Notes: generated from the letters alone by a model not told the origin. 64,000 nucleotides of DNA from Bradyrhizobium sp. ARR65 (GCF_000472385.1 NZ_AWZU01000011.1:106-64105), one strand, 5' to 3'. Positions 35,836 through 44,694 are shown, numbered from the stretch's first letter. Numbers and translations are program-made.

Positions 35836-36285
35836 CTATCGCATGGTGGATTTGATCGTGCGCACCACCACGCGCGGATCGTACGGTTTCTGAAAGAAGC
35901 CTTCGTGGGGCGCAGTGTCGAGCGGGGGAGCCAAGCTTGAGGTCAGAAAGACCGGCAGCCCGGGAAATTCCTCATGCACTGCCTTGGCAAGCTTTACCCC
36001 GTCCAGCGAACCGGGCATGCGGACATCGCTCAAGACGGTCGAAACGGGCGTACCGCTATGCAGTACGTCGAGCGCTTCATCCGCAGTCCCGCATTCGATG
36101 ACTTGCAAGTCGGATCTACGAAGTTCCTCGGCAATCATCATGCGTAAGAGAACCTCGTCCTCGACTACCATCACGGCTGGACGGGTCTCGGAGGGGGCGG
36201 ATCGCTGTCTGGTGTTCACGTTCGACCATGCGTTCAAGAGCTTAGACGTGCGATCAACCTGCCAGTTGCTGCGCCGTTCCCGCAT
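35836..36285 (-). CDS. Single-domain response regulator
   Basis: The 149-residue protein has a short basic N-terminal extension and then a complete receiver domain: VMVVEDEVLLRMMIAEEL (acidic pocket), VLSDVRMPG (phospho-acceptor Asp), PVFLTSS (Thr/Ser) and FFQKPYD (Lys). There is no output domain, so it probably passes signals by protein contact, as in HWE-kinase pathways of alphaproteobacteria. The ATG at 36285 is used; a TTG at 36300 is possible. Likely cotranscribed with the next receiver. Confidence 0.85.
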   Translation of the reverse strand: MRERRSNWQVDRTSKLLNAWSNVNTRQRSAPSETRPAVMVVEDEVLLRMMIAEELRRSDLQVIECGTADEALDVLHSGTPVSTVLSDVRMPGSLDGVKLAKAVHEEFPGLPVFLTSSLAPPLDTAPHEGFFQKPYDPRVVVRTIKSTMR

Positions 36286-36584
36286 CCGGAAAGAAAGCAA
36301 TGTCGCGCCTGGTTGCGGGTGAAACGAGCCTTGTAAAATTTCCGAGGGTAAGCCGACCTACGTGGGTGTTTCGGCGATGGCCTGCGCTGGACTAACGCTG
36401 AAGCGGTAAGACGTGGCCTTTGCTGCTGGCGGGCACGCGAGCCATGTTCGGAACCTGTGTTCCGTCGGAGAAACCTTGGTTCTCATGCGCAAGGCGCGCA
36501 AAATCTTTTTCGTAAGAGTCACAAATGAGACAGACGCGCGGCGAGAGGCGCGACAGCCTGTGACTTTCAATTGGGTGGGTGCAA

Positions 36585-36680
36585 ATGGATTGGGTTGAAC
36601 GATCTTTCCTCGTCGTCGCCATGACGGGGTTCATAGTCCTGGTTGCCGCGGTGGCGTGGATGCAGCTTGCCCCGTTCTAA
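36585..36680 (+). CDS. Possible 31-residue membrane peptide
   Basis: The frame reads MDWVERSFLVVAMTGFIVLV then AAVAWMQLAPF, a single transmembrane helix with charged N-terminus, preceded by GGGTGGGTGCAA. It lies in a region otherwise without genes. Small single-helix peptides often modulate membrane complexes, but there is no evidence of function here. Confidence 0.35.
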   Translation: MDWVERSFLVVAMTGFIVLVAAVAWMQLAPF

Positions 36681-36795
36681 CGAGAGGAACAGCGCGAAGA
36701 AGCCCGGGGATCAGGACGGGTGTGACCGCGCCGCGCATGTGTCTTGATGCGGGCCTATCGACAACAGCGCTCTTGAGTGCCGCATCGTCCTGCCG

Positions 36796-37206
36796 CTAGG
36801 CTGCTCCGCCCTGGAGGATCATTCCCACCAATGAGCGGCTCATCGCGGGCAGATCCAGTGGCTTTTCGAACACGGGCACGTCCTGGAACTCGGGAGAGAG
36901 CGAGGCCTTTTCGTATCCCGTCGTGAACACGAATGGCACGTTGCGGGCCTTTAGCTCGCGCGCCAACGGAAAGATCATCGAGCTTCTGATGTTGATGTCG
37001 AGCAGTGCGGCGTCGATGACCGTGCAGGCACTCAGAACGCGCTGCGCCTCTTCGATTTCGCCGAGCGGGCCGATGACTTCGGCGCCAAGCGAGGCGAGTT
37101 CACGGGTGATGTCGTCGGCTATGAAATATTCATCCTCGATGACCAGCACCCGTCGTCCGATCAACGGTGCGCGCGCAGCCGGCGCGGTCGTGCCGATTGA
37201 CGACAT
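36796..37206 (-). CDS. Single-domain response regulator
   Basis: The 136-residue protein is a receiver domain with VLVIEDEYFIADDITREL (acidic pocket), DAALLDINIRS (phospho-acceptor Asp), VPFVFTTGYEK (Thr) and PVFEKPLD (Lys). This sub-type, with LDINIRSS and TTGYE, is common in alphaproteobacteria as a partner of HWE kinases. The Met at 37206 (MSSIGTTAP) follows a GAG element. It is divergent from the CheB-like gene, 128 bases away. Confidence 0.88.
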   Translation of the reverse strand: MSSIGTTAPAARAPLIGRRVLVIEDEYFIADDITRELASLGAEVIGPLGEIEEAQRVLSACTVIDAALLDINIRSSMIFPLARELKARNVPFVFTTGYEKASLSPEFQDVPVFEKPLDLPAMSRSLVGMILQGGAA

Positions 37207-37334
37207 CTGGCGCTCCAATTCTCGAGTCAGCCGAAAACAGATTAGGAACATCCACCCGTTGCGGGGGCTTCTTGGAGAACGACCTAGCGCTACTTGGGTT
37301 CCAACGGCCTACGATTTGCAGGCGAGTAAGTGCC

Positions 37335-38336
37335 TTGGCCAACCGCGATATCATCGTCATAGGGGGGTCGGCTGGAGCGACAGCGCCCCTGAAGCATATT
37401 CTCGGTCGGCTTCAGCCCGACTTGCCGGCGGCGGTGTTTGTTGTGCTGCACATTCCGGCTCGGGGAATTGGCATTCTCCGTACCGTCGCTGCAGCGGCCG
37501 GCCAATTGCCGGTTAGAGAGGCCGAAAACGGACTGCAAATCGAGAACGGCCATATCTATCTCGCTGCGCCGGACCATCATCTCCTGCTTGTCGATGGTCG
37601 TATGATGCTTGGACGCGGACCGCGCGAGAACATGGTTCGCCCGGCCATCGATCCCTTGTTTCGCTCGGCAGCCCTTCATTACGGTCCAAGGGTGATCGGC
37701 GTGGTGTTGAGCGGGCTGCTCTCGGACGGGGCCGCCGGTCTCAATGCCATCAAGCGCTGCGGTGGGATGGCGCTGGTGCAGGATCCCTCGGACGCGACAG
37801 CGGATGAAATGCCGCGGCGGGCGCTGGAGACGACGATGGTCGATCTCTGCGTTCCGGGAGCACGGCTTGGCGATGTCCTCTCCGACCTGGTTCGCGAGCA
37901 GGCCGGCACGCCGTTGCCGATCCCGCCCGAGATCAGGCTAGAGGTGGAAATCGCCGCCGGCGAGCGCATCGACAGCGAGGGGATCGAGCAGATCGCCGAT
38001 CCGGCACCGCTGACATGCCCGAGTTGCGGCGGCGTGCTGTCTACGCTGAAAGCGGGCAGCCCGCTGCGTTTTCGCTGCCAGGTCGGTCACGCCTATACCG
38101 CCGAGGCGCTGGCGAAGGATCAGGAAAACCGCGTCGATGAGGCTCTGCGCGTCGCTTTGCGCATCATCGAGGAGCGAGCCGAACTCGTCCACCGCATGGC
38201 GGAAGACGGCCGCCGGAGCGGGCGGCTTGCGGTGGCGCAGATGTACGATGCCAGGGCCGCCGAATACCGTGGATACGCCGACATGATCCGACGCGTTATG
38301 CTACAATCGCTCGATCCGAAGCCCTCCAACGATTAG
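37335..38336 (+). CDS. CheB-like methylesterase with C-terminal zinc-ribbon-type region
   Basis: The 333-residue protein has a CheB methylesterase domain (about residues 1-185) with the catalytic Ser in IGGSAGATAP, His in VVLHIPARG and Asp in GLLSDGAAGL; the receiver domain of classical CheB is absent. The C-terminal part has CPSCGG and RFRCQVGHAY, a Cys4/His-like cluster, then a helical region. Such proteins occur with non-flagellar kinases. The start is placed at TTG 37335 since homologues begin at the first strand; there is no good ATG. Confidence 0.82.
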   Translation: MANRDIIVIGGSAGATAPLKHILGRLQPDLPAAVFVVLHIPARGIGILRTVAAAAGQLPVREAENGLQIENGHIYLAAPDHHLLLVDGRMMLGRGPRENMVRPAIDPLFRSAALHYGPRVIGVVLSGLLSDGAAGLNAIKRCGGMALVQDPSDATADEMPRRALETTMVDLCVPGARLGDVLSDLVREQAGTPLPIPPEIRLEVEIAAGERIDSEGIEQIADPAPLTCPSCGGVLSTLKAGSPLRFRCQVGHAYTAEALAKDQENRVDEALRVALRIIEERAELVHRMAEDGRRSGRLAVAQMYDARAAEYRGYADMIRRVMLQSLDPKPSND

Positions 38337-38349
38337 GCGCGGGGCCCAA

Positions 38350-38610
38350 ATGCCGGAACCAAACGCAGCGGAGAGGGCTCGGGAGATCGAGGTGGAGCGA
38401 CGGACGTTGCTCAAGGCGCAGGCGGATATCCTGAAGGGCTGGGAGCGGCTCCGCAATCAGCAAGACCTGGTGACGTCGCTGCGAGCCTCCGGCCAGAACA
38501 GCGCACAGGCGGAACGGCTGTTGGAGCTGTTCAAACGCACCCTGGTCGAGTGGGAGCGTCACCGTGCGCTCATCGAACAGCGGATCGCGTATCTTCACCA
38601 CGCGGGGTAA
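38350..38610 (+). CDS. Small coiled-coil protein
   Basis: The 86-residue product is almost wholly charged helix (ERAREIEVERRTLLKAQADI, QAERLLELFKRTLVEWERHR) and likely forms a coiled coil. It starts 13 bases after the CheB-like gene and is probably cotranscribed with it. No family is recognised. It may bridge proteins in the same signalling group, which is only an inference. Confidence 0.7.
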   Translation: MPEPNAAERAREIEVERRTLLKAQADILKGWERLRNQQDLVTSLRASGQNSAQAERLLELFKRTLVEWERHRALIEQRIAYLHHAG

Positions 38611-38978
38611 TTCATCTTGCCTTCCGCAGTTCCGCGATCCATTCCAGCGGCAGGTTCCTGCCGCCCAACCTGTCTCACGATTGTGGAAAGGGCGGGCGCA
38701 GCTGCCCTCCACCAGCCAGCTCGTCCGGCTGCATCCGGAGACCGGGTCAATGCTTCAGCCATGAAGAAAATAGTCTAGACGCGGCATGGTAAGAGGTGCT
38801 GCTCTAGACCAAACGCCATCATGGACCGATGTCTTCCGAACGCCGTTAGCTGCTTCAACGATCCTGCACGCAACGGTGGCGGGCGGTCCATGCCGACACC
38901 CCTGTTCCGCCGACAGGTTTGTTCGGCTAACCTTGCAAGCCTTTCCAATGGTGGATTTTTTCAATCAAATGGGCGCCG
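38611..38978. promoter_or_regulatory. Intergenic region upstream of the fusion kinase
   Basis: No gene is supported in these 368 bases. Two TCTAGAC copies (38774-38780 and 38803-38809) lie 29 bases apart, and the first is part of the 8-base palindrome GTCTAGAC; these could be a regulator site. An AT-rich stretch (ATTTTTTCAATCAAA) lies just before the kinase gene. Confidence 0.3.
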
Positions 38979-41900
38979 ATGAGCAACGGTGTTGAAACGC
39001 AAACCGGAGACGGCCAAAAGACGCGCAAGCCACTCATCATTGGCGTCGGCGCGTCAGCCAGCGCTAAGGACAGCATTGAGGCGTTCTTCTCCAGGCTCGC
39101 GCTGGGTCCTGACCAGGCCGTTGTGCTCGTCTTGCAGCATCGGGAGGCCCTCGATCCCGCGTGGCTTCGGGAGCGGCTGGGGCACCTCGACGGGGTCAAA
39201 GTGATCGAAGCGAGCAACGGAGCGCAGATCGAGGGCCGGGCCGTCTATCTCTGTCCCGTCAATATGATCACCACGCTGCAAGGTGACAAATTCGTCGTCC
39301 GCGAGGCCGAGCAGGCGCCCGGGGAACGCGCAACCATCGACAGTTTTCTGGTCTCTCTCGCCGAAGATCGGGCAGAGCATTCGATCGGCGTCATCCTGGC
39401 CGGGACGGGTGGTGACGGCACGCTGGGCGCTGCGACATTGAAGGACCACGGCGGGCTGGCTATCGCAGAGCGGACCTCGCAGGCGAGCGCCGATCATCTC
39501 GCGGAACTCAACACGCCCGCTGCAATTGCCGATTTCGTGCTCGCGTCCGAGAAGATTCCCGAGCACATCCAGATCTATGCCCGGCACCTGCGCCGGATCG
39601 AGCAAAGGCAGGGTTTTGACGAAGTCCTTGCCGCCGCCTCCGCTTCGCTGACGCGCATCGCCAACATCTTGCGCAACAAGACCGGCAACGATTTTCACGG
39701 CTACAAGCAGAACACCTTCCTGCGGCGGGTGCAGCGGCGGATGCAGGTCGTGCAGATCGAGGACATAGCGGCTTATGTCGACTTTCTGCGCAGCGACAAG
39801 GACGAAGTCCAGCATCTCTTCAACGATCTGTTGATCGGCGTCACCGAATTCTTCCGCGACAAGCGCGAATTCGAAGTGCTGGAAACCCAGGTGATCCCGA
39901 AGATCTTCGAGGACAAGTCCGCGGGCCAGCAGGTGCGGATCTGGGTGCTCGGCTGCGCGACGGGCGAGGAGGCCTATTCGATCGCGATTCTGCTGCGCGA
40001 GCACATGGCGAAGCTGGAAGCGCCGCCGCAGGCGCAGATCTTTGCCACAGATATCGACGGACGCGCGCTCGCGACCGCCCGTGTCGGGCGCTATCGCACG
40101 AATATCGAGCACGACATGTCGCCCGAAAGGCTCGCGCGCTGGTTCGTGCGCGAAGGCGACACCTATTGCGTCGTCAAGGAATTGCGCGAGATGTGCATCT
40201 TCTCGCAGCACAACATCATCAAGGACGCGCCGTTCTCCAAGCTTGATCTCGTCTCCTGCCGCAATCTCTTGATCTATTTGAACTCCGAGCTGCAGAATCG
40301 CGTGATTCCGCTGTTTCATTTCGCGCTGCTGCCCGGACGCTTCCTGTTTCTCGGCAATTCCGAGAACGTCACACGGCACCCGAAACTGTTCGCGCCGGTC
40401 GACCGCCGCGCGCGCATTTTCCGGAAGCTCGAAACGGATGTACGGCTACCGCCTGAGTTTCCGATCACGACGACGGCGGGGCGGGTGCCTGTCGAGGTGC
40501 CGCCGGTGCGGAGTTACGGCCCGGATGTGAGCCTCGAGCGGCGCGCCCAGCGCATCGCGGAGCGATACGCGCCGGCCTATGTCATCACCGACGACCATTT
40601 CCAGATCCTGCACTTTTCCGGCCGGGCAGGCCGCTACATCGAGCCGACCGCGGGCGCCGCAACGCTCGAGCTGCTCAATCTCGTCCATCGCGATCTGCGA
40701 CTCGAACTGCGCACCGCACTGAGCCGCGCGCGCGAAACCAACGATACCGCCCATGCCGAGCAGGTCCCGCTTGGTGTGAACGGGCACACCGTGTTGGTCG
40801 ACATCACGGTCGAGCCTGTTCAGGAGGGAGCCGAAACGCATCGCCATTTCGTGGTGCTGTTCAAAGACGGACCGGTCCGCGGCACGAACCGCCCGAACAG
40901 CAACGGCAATGCGCTGGTCCGCAGCGAGCATGTCGAGCGGTTGGAAAACGAGCTCCGCGCCACGCGCGAGCGCCTGCAGGCCACCATCGAAGAGCTCGAG
41001 AGCACCAATGAGGAGCTGAAATCCTCAAACGAGGAATACCAGTCGCTGAACGAGGAACTGCAATCGGCCAACGAGGAGCTGGAGACCTCGCGGGAAGAGC
41101 TGCAATCGGTCAACGAGGAGCTTACGACCGTTAACGGCGAGCTGGCGCATCGGGTGCAGGAATTGACCCGCGCCACCAGCGACCTGAAGAATTTCCTGGA
41201 GAGCACCCAGATCGGAACCGTGTTCCTCGACAACGACATGCGGGTGATGAATTTCACGCCGGCCATTACCCAGGTGTTGCACCTGGTGGAAACCGACATT
41301 GGCCGCCCGGTCTCGCATATCAAGGCGAAAATACCGATCGAGGAGCTTTACGACGACGTCCGCCGCGTGCTGAGGACGCTGGCGAGCGCCGAGCGCGAGC
41401 TCACCGCGCCCGACAGCGGCACGCGCTATATCGTGCGGATTTTACCGTATCGCAGCATTGACAATTTCATCGCAGGCGTCGTCATCACCTTCATCGACGT
41501 GACCGCCGTCGCCCGCGCCGAAGAGCGGCAACGGCTTCTGCTCTCGGAGCTCCAGCACCGGGTGCGCAATACGCTCGGGGTGGTGCGCTCGATCGCCCGT
41601 CGCTCGGCGCTGACCAGCGGCACGGTCGAGGAATATGCCGCCCATCTCGACGGGCGCTTGAACGCTTTCGCGCGCACGCAGGCCATGGTGACGCGCGACC
41701 CGGAGGGCGGCGTCGATCTCGAATATCTGGTGGCCGAGGAATTGATGGCCTACAATGCCCGGGAGGGCGAACAGGTGCGTATTTCCGGGCCAACGATACG
41801 CCTGCAGCCGAAATCGGCGGAGACCTTTGCGCTCGCGATTCACGAATTAGCGACCAACACGGTAAAATACGGCGCTCTGAGCCAGCCGTCGGGACGCATC

Positions 41901-42146
41901 GATATCACCTGGCGTATTGTGGAGGCCGGCAATCCGCCCGAACTGATCTTTCAATGGCACGAGCGGGGCGGGCCGCCCGTATCCCCGCCACAGCGAAAGG
42001 GCTTTGGGACCGAGATGTTGGAGCGGACGCTGGCGTTCGAGTTCAAGGCGAGGACCTCGCTGCAGTACGATCCATCCGGCGTCCGGTGCACGATCGAGAT
42101 ACCGCTCAGCCGCCGGGTTGTGCATAGCCCGGCGATGGAGAGCTAA
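38979..42146 (+). CDS. CheB-CheR-PAS-HWE histidine kinase fusion
   Basis: The 1055-residue protein joins: a CheB methylesterase domain (about residues 18-200; Ser in GVGASASA, His in LQHRE, Asp in GTGGDGTLG); a CheR methyltransferase domain (about 210-475; SAM motif VLGCATGEEAYSIA); a PAS region (about 520-630); a Glu-rich coiled coil (about 645-725); a second PAS (about 735-850); and an HWE kinase (phospho-site ELQHRVRNTLGVV, ATPase HELATNTVKYGAL, WHE in FQWHERGG). It probably senses a signal and phosphorylates single-domain receivers nearby. It overlaps the next gene as TAATG. Confidence 0.92.
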   Translation: MSNGVETQTGDGQKTRKPLIIGVGASASAKDSIEAFFSRLALGPDQAVVLVLQHREALDPAWLRERLGHLDGVKVIEASNGAQIEGRAVYLCPVNMITTLQGDKFVVREAEQAPGERATIDSFLVSLAEDRAEHSIGVILAGTGGDGTLGAATLKDHGGLAIAERTSQASADHLAELNTPAAIADFVLASEKIPEHIQIYARHLRRIEQRQGFDEVLAAASASLTRIANILRNKTGNDFHGYKQNTFLRRVQRRMQVVQIEDIAAYVDFLRSDKDEVQHLFNDLLIGVTEFFRDKREFEVLETQVIPKIFEDKSAGQQVRIWVLGCATGEEAYSIAILLREHMAKLEAPPQAQIFATDIDGRALATARVGRYRTNIEHDMSPERLARWFVREGDTYCVVKELREMCIFSQHNIIKDAPFSKLDLVSCRNLLIYLNSELQNRVIPLFHFALLPGRFLFLGNSENVTRHPKLFAPVDRRARIFRKLETDVRLPPEFPITTTAGRVPVEVPPVRSYGPDVSLERRAQRIAERYAPAYVITDDHFQILHFSGRAGRYIEPTAGAATLELLNLVHRDLRLELRTALSRARETNDTAHAEQVPLGVNGHTVLVDITVEPVQEGAETHRHFVVLFKDGPVRGTNRPNSNGNALVRSEHVERLENELRATRERLQATIEELESTNEELKSSNEEYQSLNEELQSANEELETSREELQSVNEELTTVNGELAHRVQELTRATSDLKNFLESTQIGTVFLDNDMRVMNFTPAITQVLHLVETDIGRPVSHIKAKIPIEELYDDVRRVLRTLASAERELTAPDSGTRYIVRILPYRSIDNFIAGVVITFIDVTAVARAEERQRLLLSELQHRVRNTLGVVRSIARRSALTSGTVEEYAAHLDGRLNAFARTQAMVTRDPEGGVDLEYLVAEELMAYNAREGEQVRISGPTIRLQPKSAETFALAIHELATNTVKYGALSQPSGRIDITWRIVEAGNPPELIFQWHERGGPPVSPPQRKGFGTEMLERTLAFEFKARTSLQYDPSGVRCTIEIPLSRRVVHSPAMES

Positions 42147-42886
42147 TGAGCCCGGCGCGCTTCGATGGAACGCAGACGCAGGTGGTATTGCGTCGGCTGG
42201 CCGCTTTCCGGCCATTGTCCGGGCCGGCGGCCACAGCCGTGGACAAGGCGGTGCGCGAGCGCATGCTGCGCCTGGGAGCGGGGCAGGACCTGATCTCCGA
42301 AGGTGATCGGCCCGACCGGATCCGCTTCATCCTGTCGGGATGGCTCGCTCGCTACAAGACGCTGGAGGACGGGCGACGACAGATCGTCAATTTCATTCTG
42401 CCCGGCGAGGTCTGCGATGCCTATTCCTATCTGCTGTCCCGCATCGACCATTCGATCGGCTCGCTCACGCCGGTGATCTATTCCGAAATCGAACGGGAGC
42501 GCTTTGAAGAATTGATCGCGAGCGACCGCACCTTAACGGAAGCCTTGTGGTGCGAATGGCTCGCCAACAACTCCATTCAGCGCGAATGGACGCTCAACAT
42601 CGGCAGGCGGGTCGCTCTGGAGCGCGTCGCGCATTTGCTCTGCGAGATATTCGAGCGGCTGAAGGCCATCGGGCAGGTCGACGGCACGAGCTGCGCTTTT
42701 CCGATTACCCAGATGGATCTTGCCGACGCGACCGGCCTGTCGGTCGTGCATCTCAATCGCACGCTGCAGGAATTGCGGGCGGCCGGCCTGATCGTGCTGC
42801 GCGAGCGGATGCTGACAATCAACGATCTCGATGCGCTGAAAAATACCGGCCTGTTCAGCGCGGCTTACCTGCATCACGCGGGTTGA
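42146..42886 (+). CDS. Crp/Fnr-family transcriptional regulator
   Basis: The 246-residue protein has a cyclic-nucleotide-binding-like domain (about residues 30-150, FILSGWLARYKTLEDGRRQI and FILPGEVCDAYSYL) and a C-terminal winged helix (about 175-240, ITQMDLADATGLSVVHLNRT). It lacks the N-terminal cysteines of Fnr, so oxygen sensing by an iron-sulphur cluster is unlikely. The ATG overlaps the kinase stop, so the two are translated together and likely act in one pathway. Rhizobia have many such regulators with unknown signals. Confidence 0.9.
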   Translation: MSPARFDGTQTQVVLRRLAAFRPLSGPAATAVDKAVRERMLRLGAGQDLISEGDRPDRIRFILSGWLARYKTLEDGRRQIVNFILPGEVCDAYSYLLSRIDHSIGSLTPVIYSEIERERFEELIASDRTLTEALWCEWLANNSIQREWTLNIGRRVALERVAHLLCEIFERLKAIGQVDGTSCAFPITQMDLADATGLSVVHLNRTLQELRAAGLIVLRERMLTINDLDALKNTGLFSAAYLHHAG

Positions 42887-42934
42887 CCTCTGTCCACGGG
42901 TCGAGCGTCCGTGACGCATTTATGACGGCCGGCC

Positions 42935-42959
42935 GGAACCGCGATTTCGGCGGGACGTT
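42935..42959 (+). promoter_or_regulatory. Candidate EcfG (general stress) promoter
   Basis: GGAAC (42935-42939) and CGTT (42956-42959) are 16 bases apart, the known spacing of alphaproteobacterial EcfG promoters. The site lies 33 bases before the start of the first DUF3147 gene. Confidence 0.55.
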
Positions 42960-42991
42960 GAGCTTCAAAGCTTGTTCGGAGGGAACTCGCT

Positions 42992-43330
42992 TTGGAGTAC
43001 GTCTTTCGCTTCCTGGTCGGTGGAGCTGTCGTGTCCGCTTTCGCTGTGCTCGGCGACATGTTGCGGCCGAAGAGCTTTGCCGGCCTGTTTGGCGCGGCGC
43101 CCTCGATTGCGCTTGCGACGTTGGCGCTAGCGTTCTGGAAAGATGGCGCAGGCTATGCCGCGATCGAGGGGCGCTCGATGGCGCTCGGGGCAGTCGCGCT
43201 TGCGGCGTATAGTTTTGCGGTCTGCCAGCTCCTGATGCGCTGGCGCCGGTCGGCGCTCGCGGCGACGCTGACGTCCGCAGTCGTCTGGTTCGGCGTGGCC
43301 TTTGCGCTCAAGCTCGCCTTGCTGGGGTAG
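42992..43330 (+). CDS. DUF3147-type membrane protein (first copy)
   Basis: The 112-residue product has four hydrophobic segments and starts at TTG (42992) after GGAGGGAACTCGCT. The pattern YVFRFLVGGAVVSAFAVLGD followed by GLFGAAPSIALATL fits the DUF3147 family of small inner-membrane proteins. Its promoter looks EcfG-dependent, so it may belong to the general stress response. The next gene encodes a related protein, three bases on. Confidence 0.75.
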   Translation: MEYVFRFLVGGAVVSAFAVLGDMLRPKSFAGLFGAAPSIALATLALAFWKDGAGYAAIEGRSMALGAVALAAYSFAVCQLLMRWRRSALAATLTSAVVWFGVAFALKLALLG

Positions 43331-43333
43331 GCG

Positions 43334-43831
43334 ATGCCCGTTCATCTCAAGCCGCAGGGTTTGCAGGAGAGCCGCTGGTACGAGCACGTCGTGCGTTTCG
43401 GGCTCGGCGGGCTCGCCACGGTGCTGGCCGGTATCGTGGCGAAAATCGATGGGCCTGCCACGGGCGGCCTGTTTCTCGCCTTTCCGGCCATCTTTTGCGC
43501 CAGCGCCACACTGATCGAAAAGCATGAGCGTAAGCGCAAGGAGAAAAAAGGCCTCGCTGGCCGCCGGCGAGGGCAGGAGGCGGCCGCGCTCGATTCCGCG
43601 GGCGCCGGCTGGGGCAGCATCGCGCTTGCCGTCTTCGGGCTCGTCGTATGGCTCCTGGCGCGCCAAGGGGCCGTGCTCACGCTCTTCGTGGCTTGCGTCG
43701 CCTGGCTCGTTGTTGCCGTCTCGGCGTGGTGGCTGCGGCGCCTGCTGCGCCACACCCGGCGGAACGGGGCCGCCCGGCAGCTCGGTGTTGCCAGCGACCG
43801 CAAGTTGCCGGACAGCAAAGCGCGCGGATGA
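43334..43831 (+). CDS. DUF3147-type membrane protein (second copy)
   Basis: The 165-residue product repeats the layout of the previous gene (HVVRFGLGGLATVLAGIVAK, then GLFLAFPAIFCASATL), but has a long basic cytoplasmic loop (EKHERKRKEKKGLAGRRRG) and two more helices before a basic tail. The pair probably forms a hetero-oligomer in the inner membrane. Cotranscribed with the first copy. Function unknown. Confidence 0.75.
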   Translation: MPVHLKPQGLQESRWYEHVVRFGLGGLATVLAGIVAKIDGPATGGLFLAFPAIFCASATLIEKHERKRKEKKGLAGRRRGQEAAALDSAGAGWGSIALAVFGLVVWLLARQGAVLTLFVACVAWLVVAVSAWWLRRLLRHTRRNGAARQLGVASDRKLPDSKARG

Positions 43832-43923
43832 AGTAGATCGAGAGCGGATGCGATTTCAACAGCAGATCGATCCGACCAAAATTCGAAGCACTGCCGGAAT
43901 ACTGGCCTGCGCGCGTCCTGACC

Positions 43924-43948
43924 GGAACTTTCCATGCAAGCCTCGGTT
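43924..43948 (+). promoter_or_regulatory. Candidate EcfG (general stress) promoter
   Basis: GGAAC (43924-43928) is followed after 18 bases by TT (43947-43948), with GGTT at the -10 position rather than the best CGTT. It lies 28 bases before the ferritin-like gene. Confidence 0.45.
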
Positions 43949-43975
43949 GTCTCGCGCAGAGGAAGGGAGTGCGCG

Positions 43976-44473
43976 ATGGCCCAGAAAGAGAAAGACCTTA
44001 ACGAACTATTCTTGGATACGCTGAAGGATATCTACTACGCCGAGAAACAGATCCTGAGGGCGCTGCCGAAGATGGCTAAGGCCGCCCATTCGGAGGATCT
44101 GCAGGCGGCCTTCGAGAAGCACCACGACGAAACCGAACAGCATGTCGAGCGACTGGAGGAGGTGTTTGAGCTGATCGGGAAACCCGCACGCGGCAAGAAG
44201 TGCGAGGCAATCGAGGGCATTATCGAGGAAGGCAAGGAGGTGATGGAGGAATATGCCGACACGCCTGCGCTCGACGCCGGCCTGCTCGCCGCGGCCCAAG
44301 CGGTCGAGCATTACGAGATCTCGCGCTATGGCACGCTGAAGTCCTGGGCGGCCAAGCTCGACTTGAAGGATGCCGTGAAGCTGCTTGATCAGACCCTGTC
44401 GGAGGAAAAGAAGACGGACGCCACGCTGACCAAGATCGCGGAGGAGGCGGTCAATTACGAGGCGGCCGCTTGA
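43976..44473 (+). CDS. DUF892 (YciF-like) ferritin-like protein
   Basis: The 165-residue protein is a four-helix bundle of the YciE/YciF family. It starts DLNELFLDTLKDIYYAEKQIL, and the di-iron-type residues fall in YYAEKQ, KHHDETEQHVERLEEVF, AVEHYEISRYG and LSEEKKTD. Family members are stress-induced and thought to bind metal; the activity is not settled. The Met at 43976 follows GAGGAAGGGAG. A candidate EcfG promoter is just upstream, which suits general-stress control. Confidence 0.9.
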   Translation: MAQKEKDLNELFLDTLKDIYYAEKQILRALPKMAKAAHSEDLQAAFEKHHDETEQHVERLEEVFELIGKPARGKKCEAIEGIIEEGKEVMEEYADTPALDAGLLAAAQAVEHYEISRYGTLKSWAAKLDLKDAVKLLDQTLSEEKKTDATLTKIAEEAVNYEAAA

Positions 44474-44694
44474 CGACCCGACCGCGCTACAGCGACCCTC
44501 GCCGGGAGGCATATTGCGCCGCCGCGACGAATTTTTCAGCGCGATCTTGAAACCTTTTGGCCTCGTTCCAATTTTGTTGTGGCCGCCCGCAAGCCGGCTT
44601 TGCGGGCACCTCTTCTATCCGACTTCGCTCTTGGAGACGTCCCGCGCGGGGTGCGCGGGGGTTTAGGTCAACTGGTCAATGATTGGAGGAAAAC

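Noticed and set aside
39054..40379. 441-codon minus-strand frame
   Set aside because: Antisense to the CheB-CheR part of the fusion kinase.
40940..41160. Repetitive GAG-rich DNA that could be taken for a tandem repeat
   Set aside because: It encodes the Glu-rich coiled coil (repeats of NEEL and similar) of the fusion kinase, a normal feature of this family.
38979..42146. Chemotaxis operon for flagellar motility
   Set aside because: CheA, CheW, CheY-type partners and methyl-accepting proteins are absent; the CheB/CheR domains are part of a sensor kinase.
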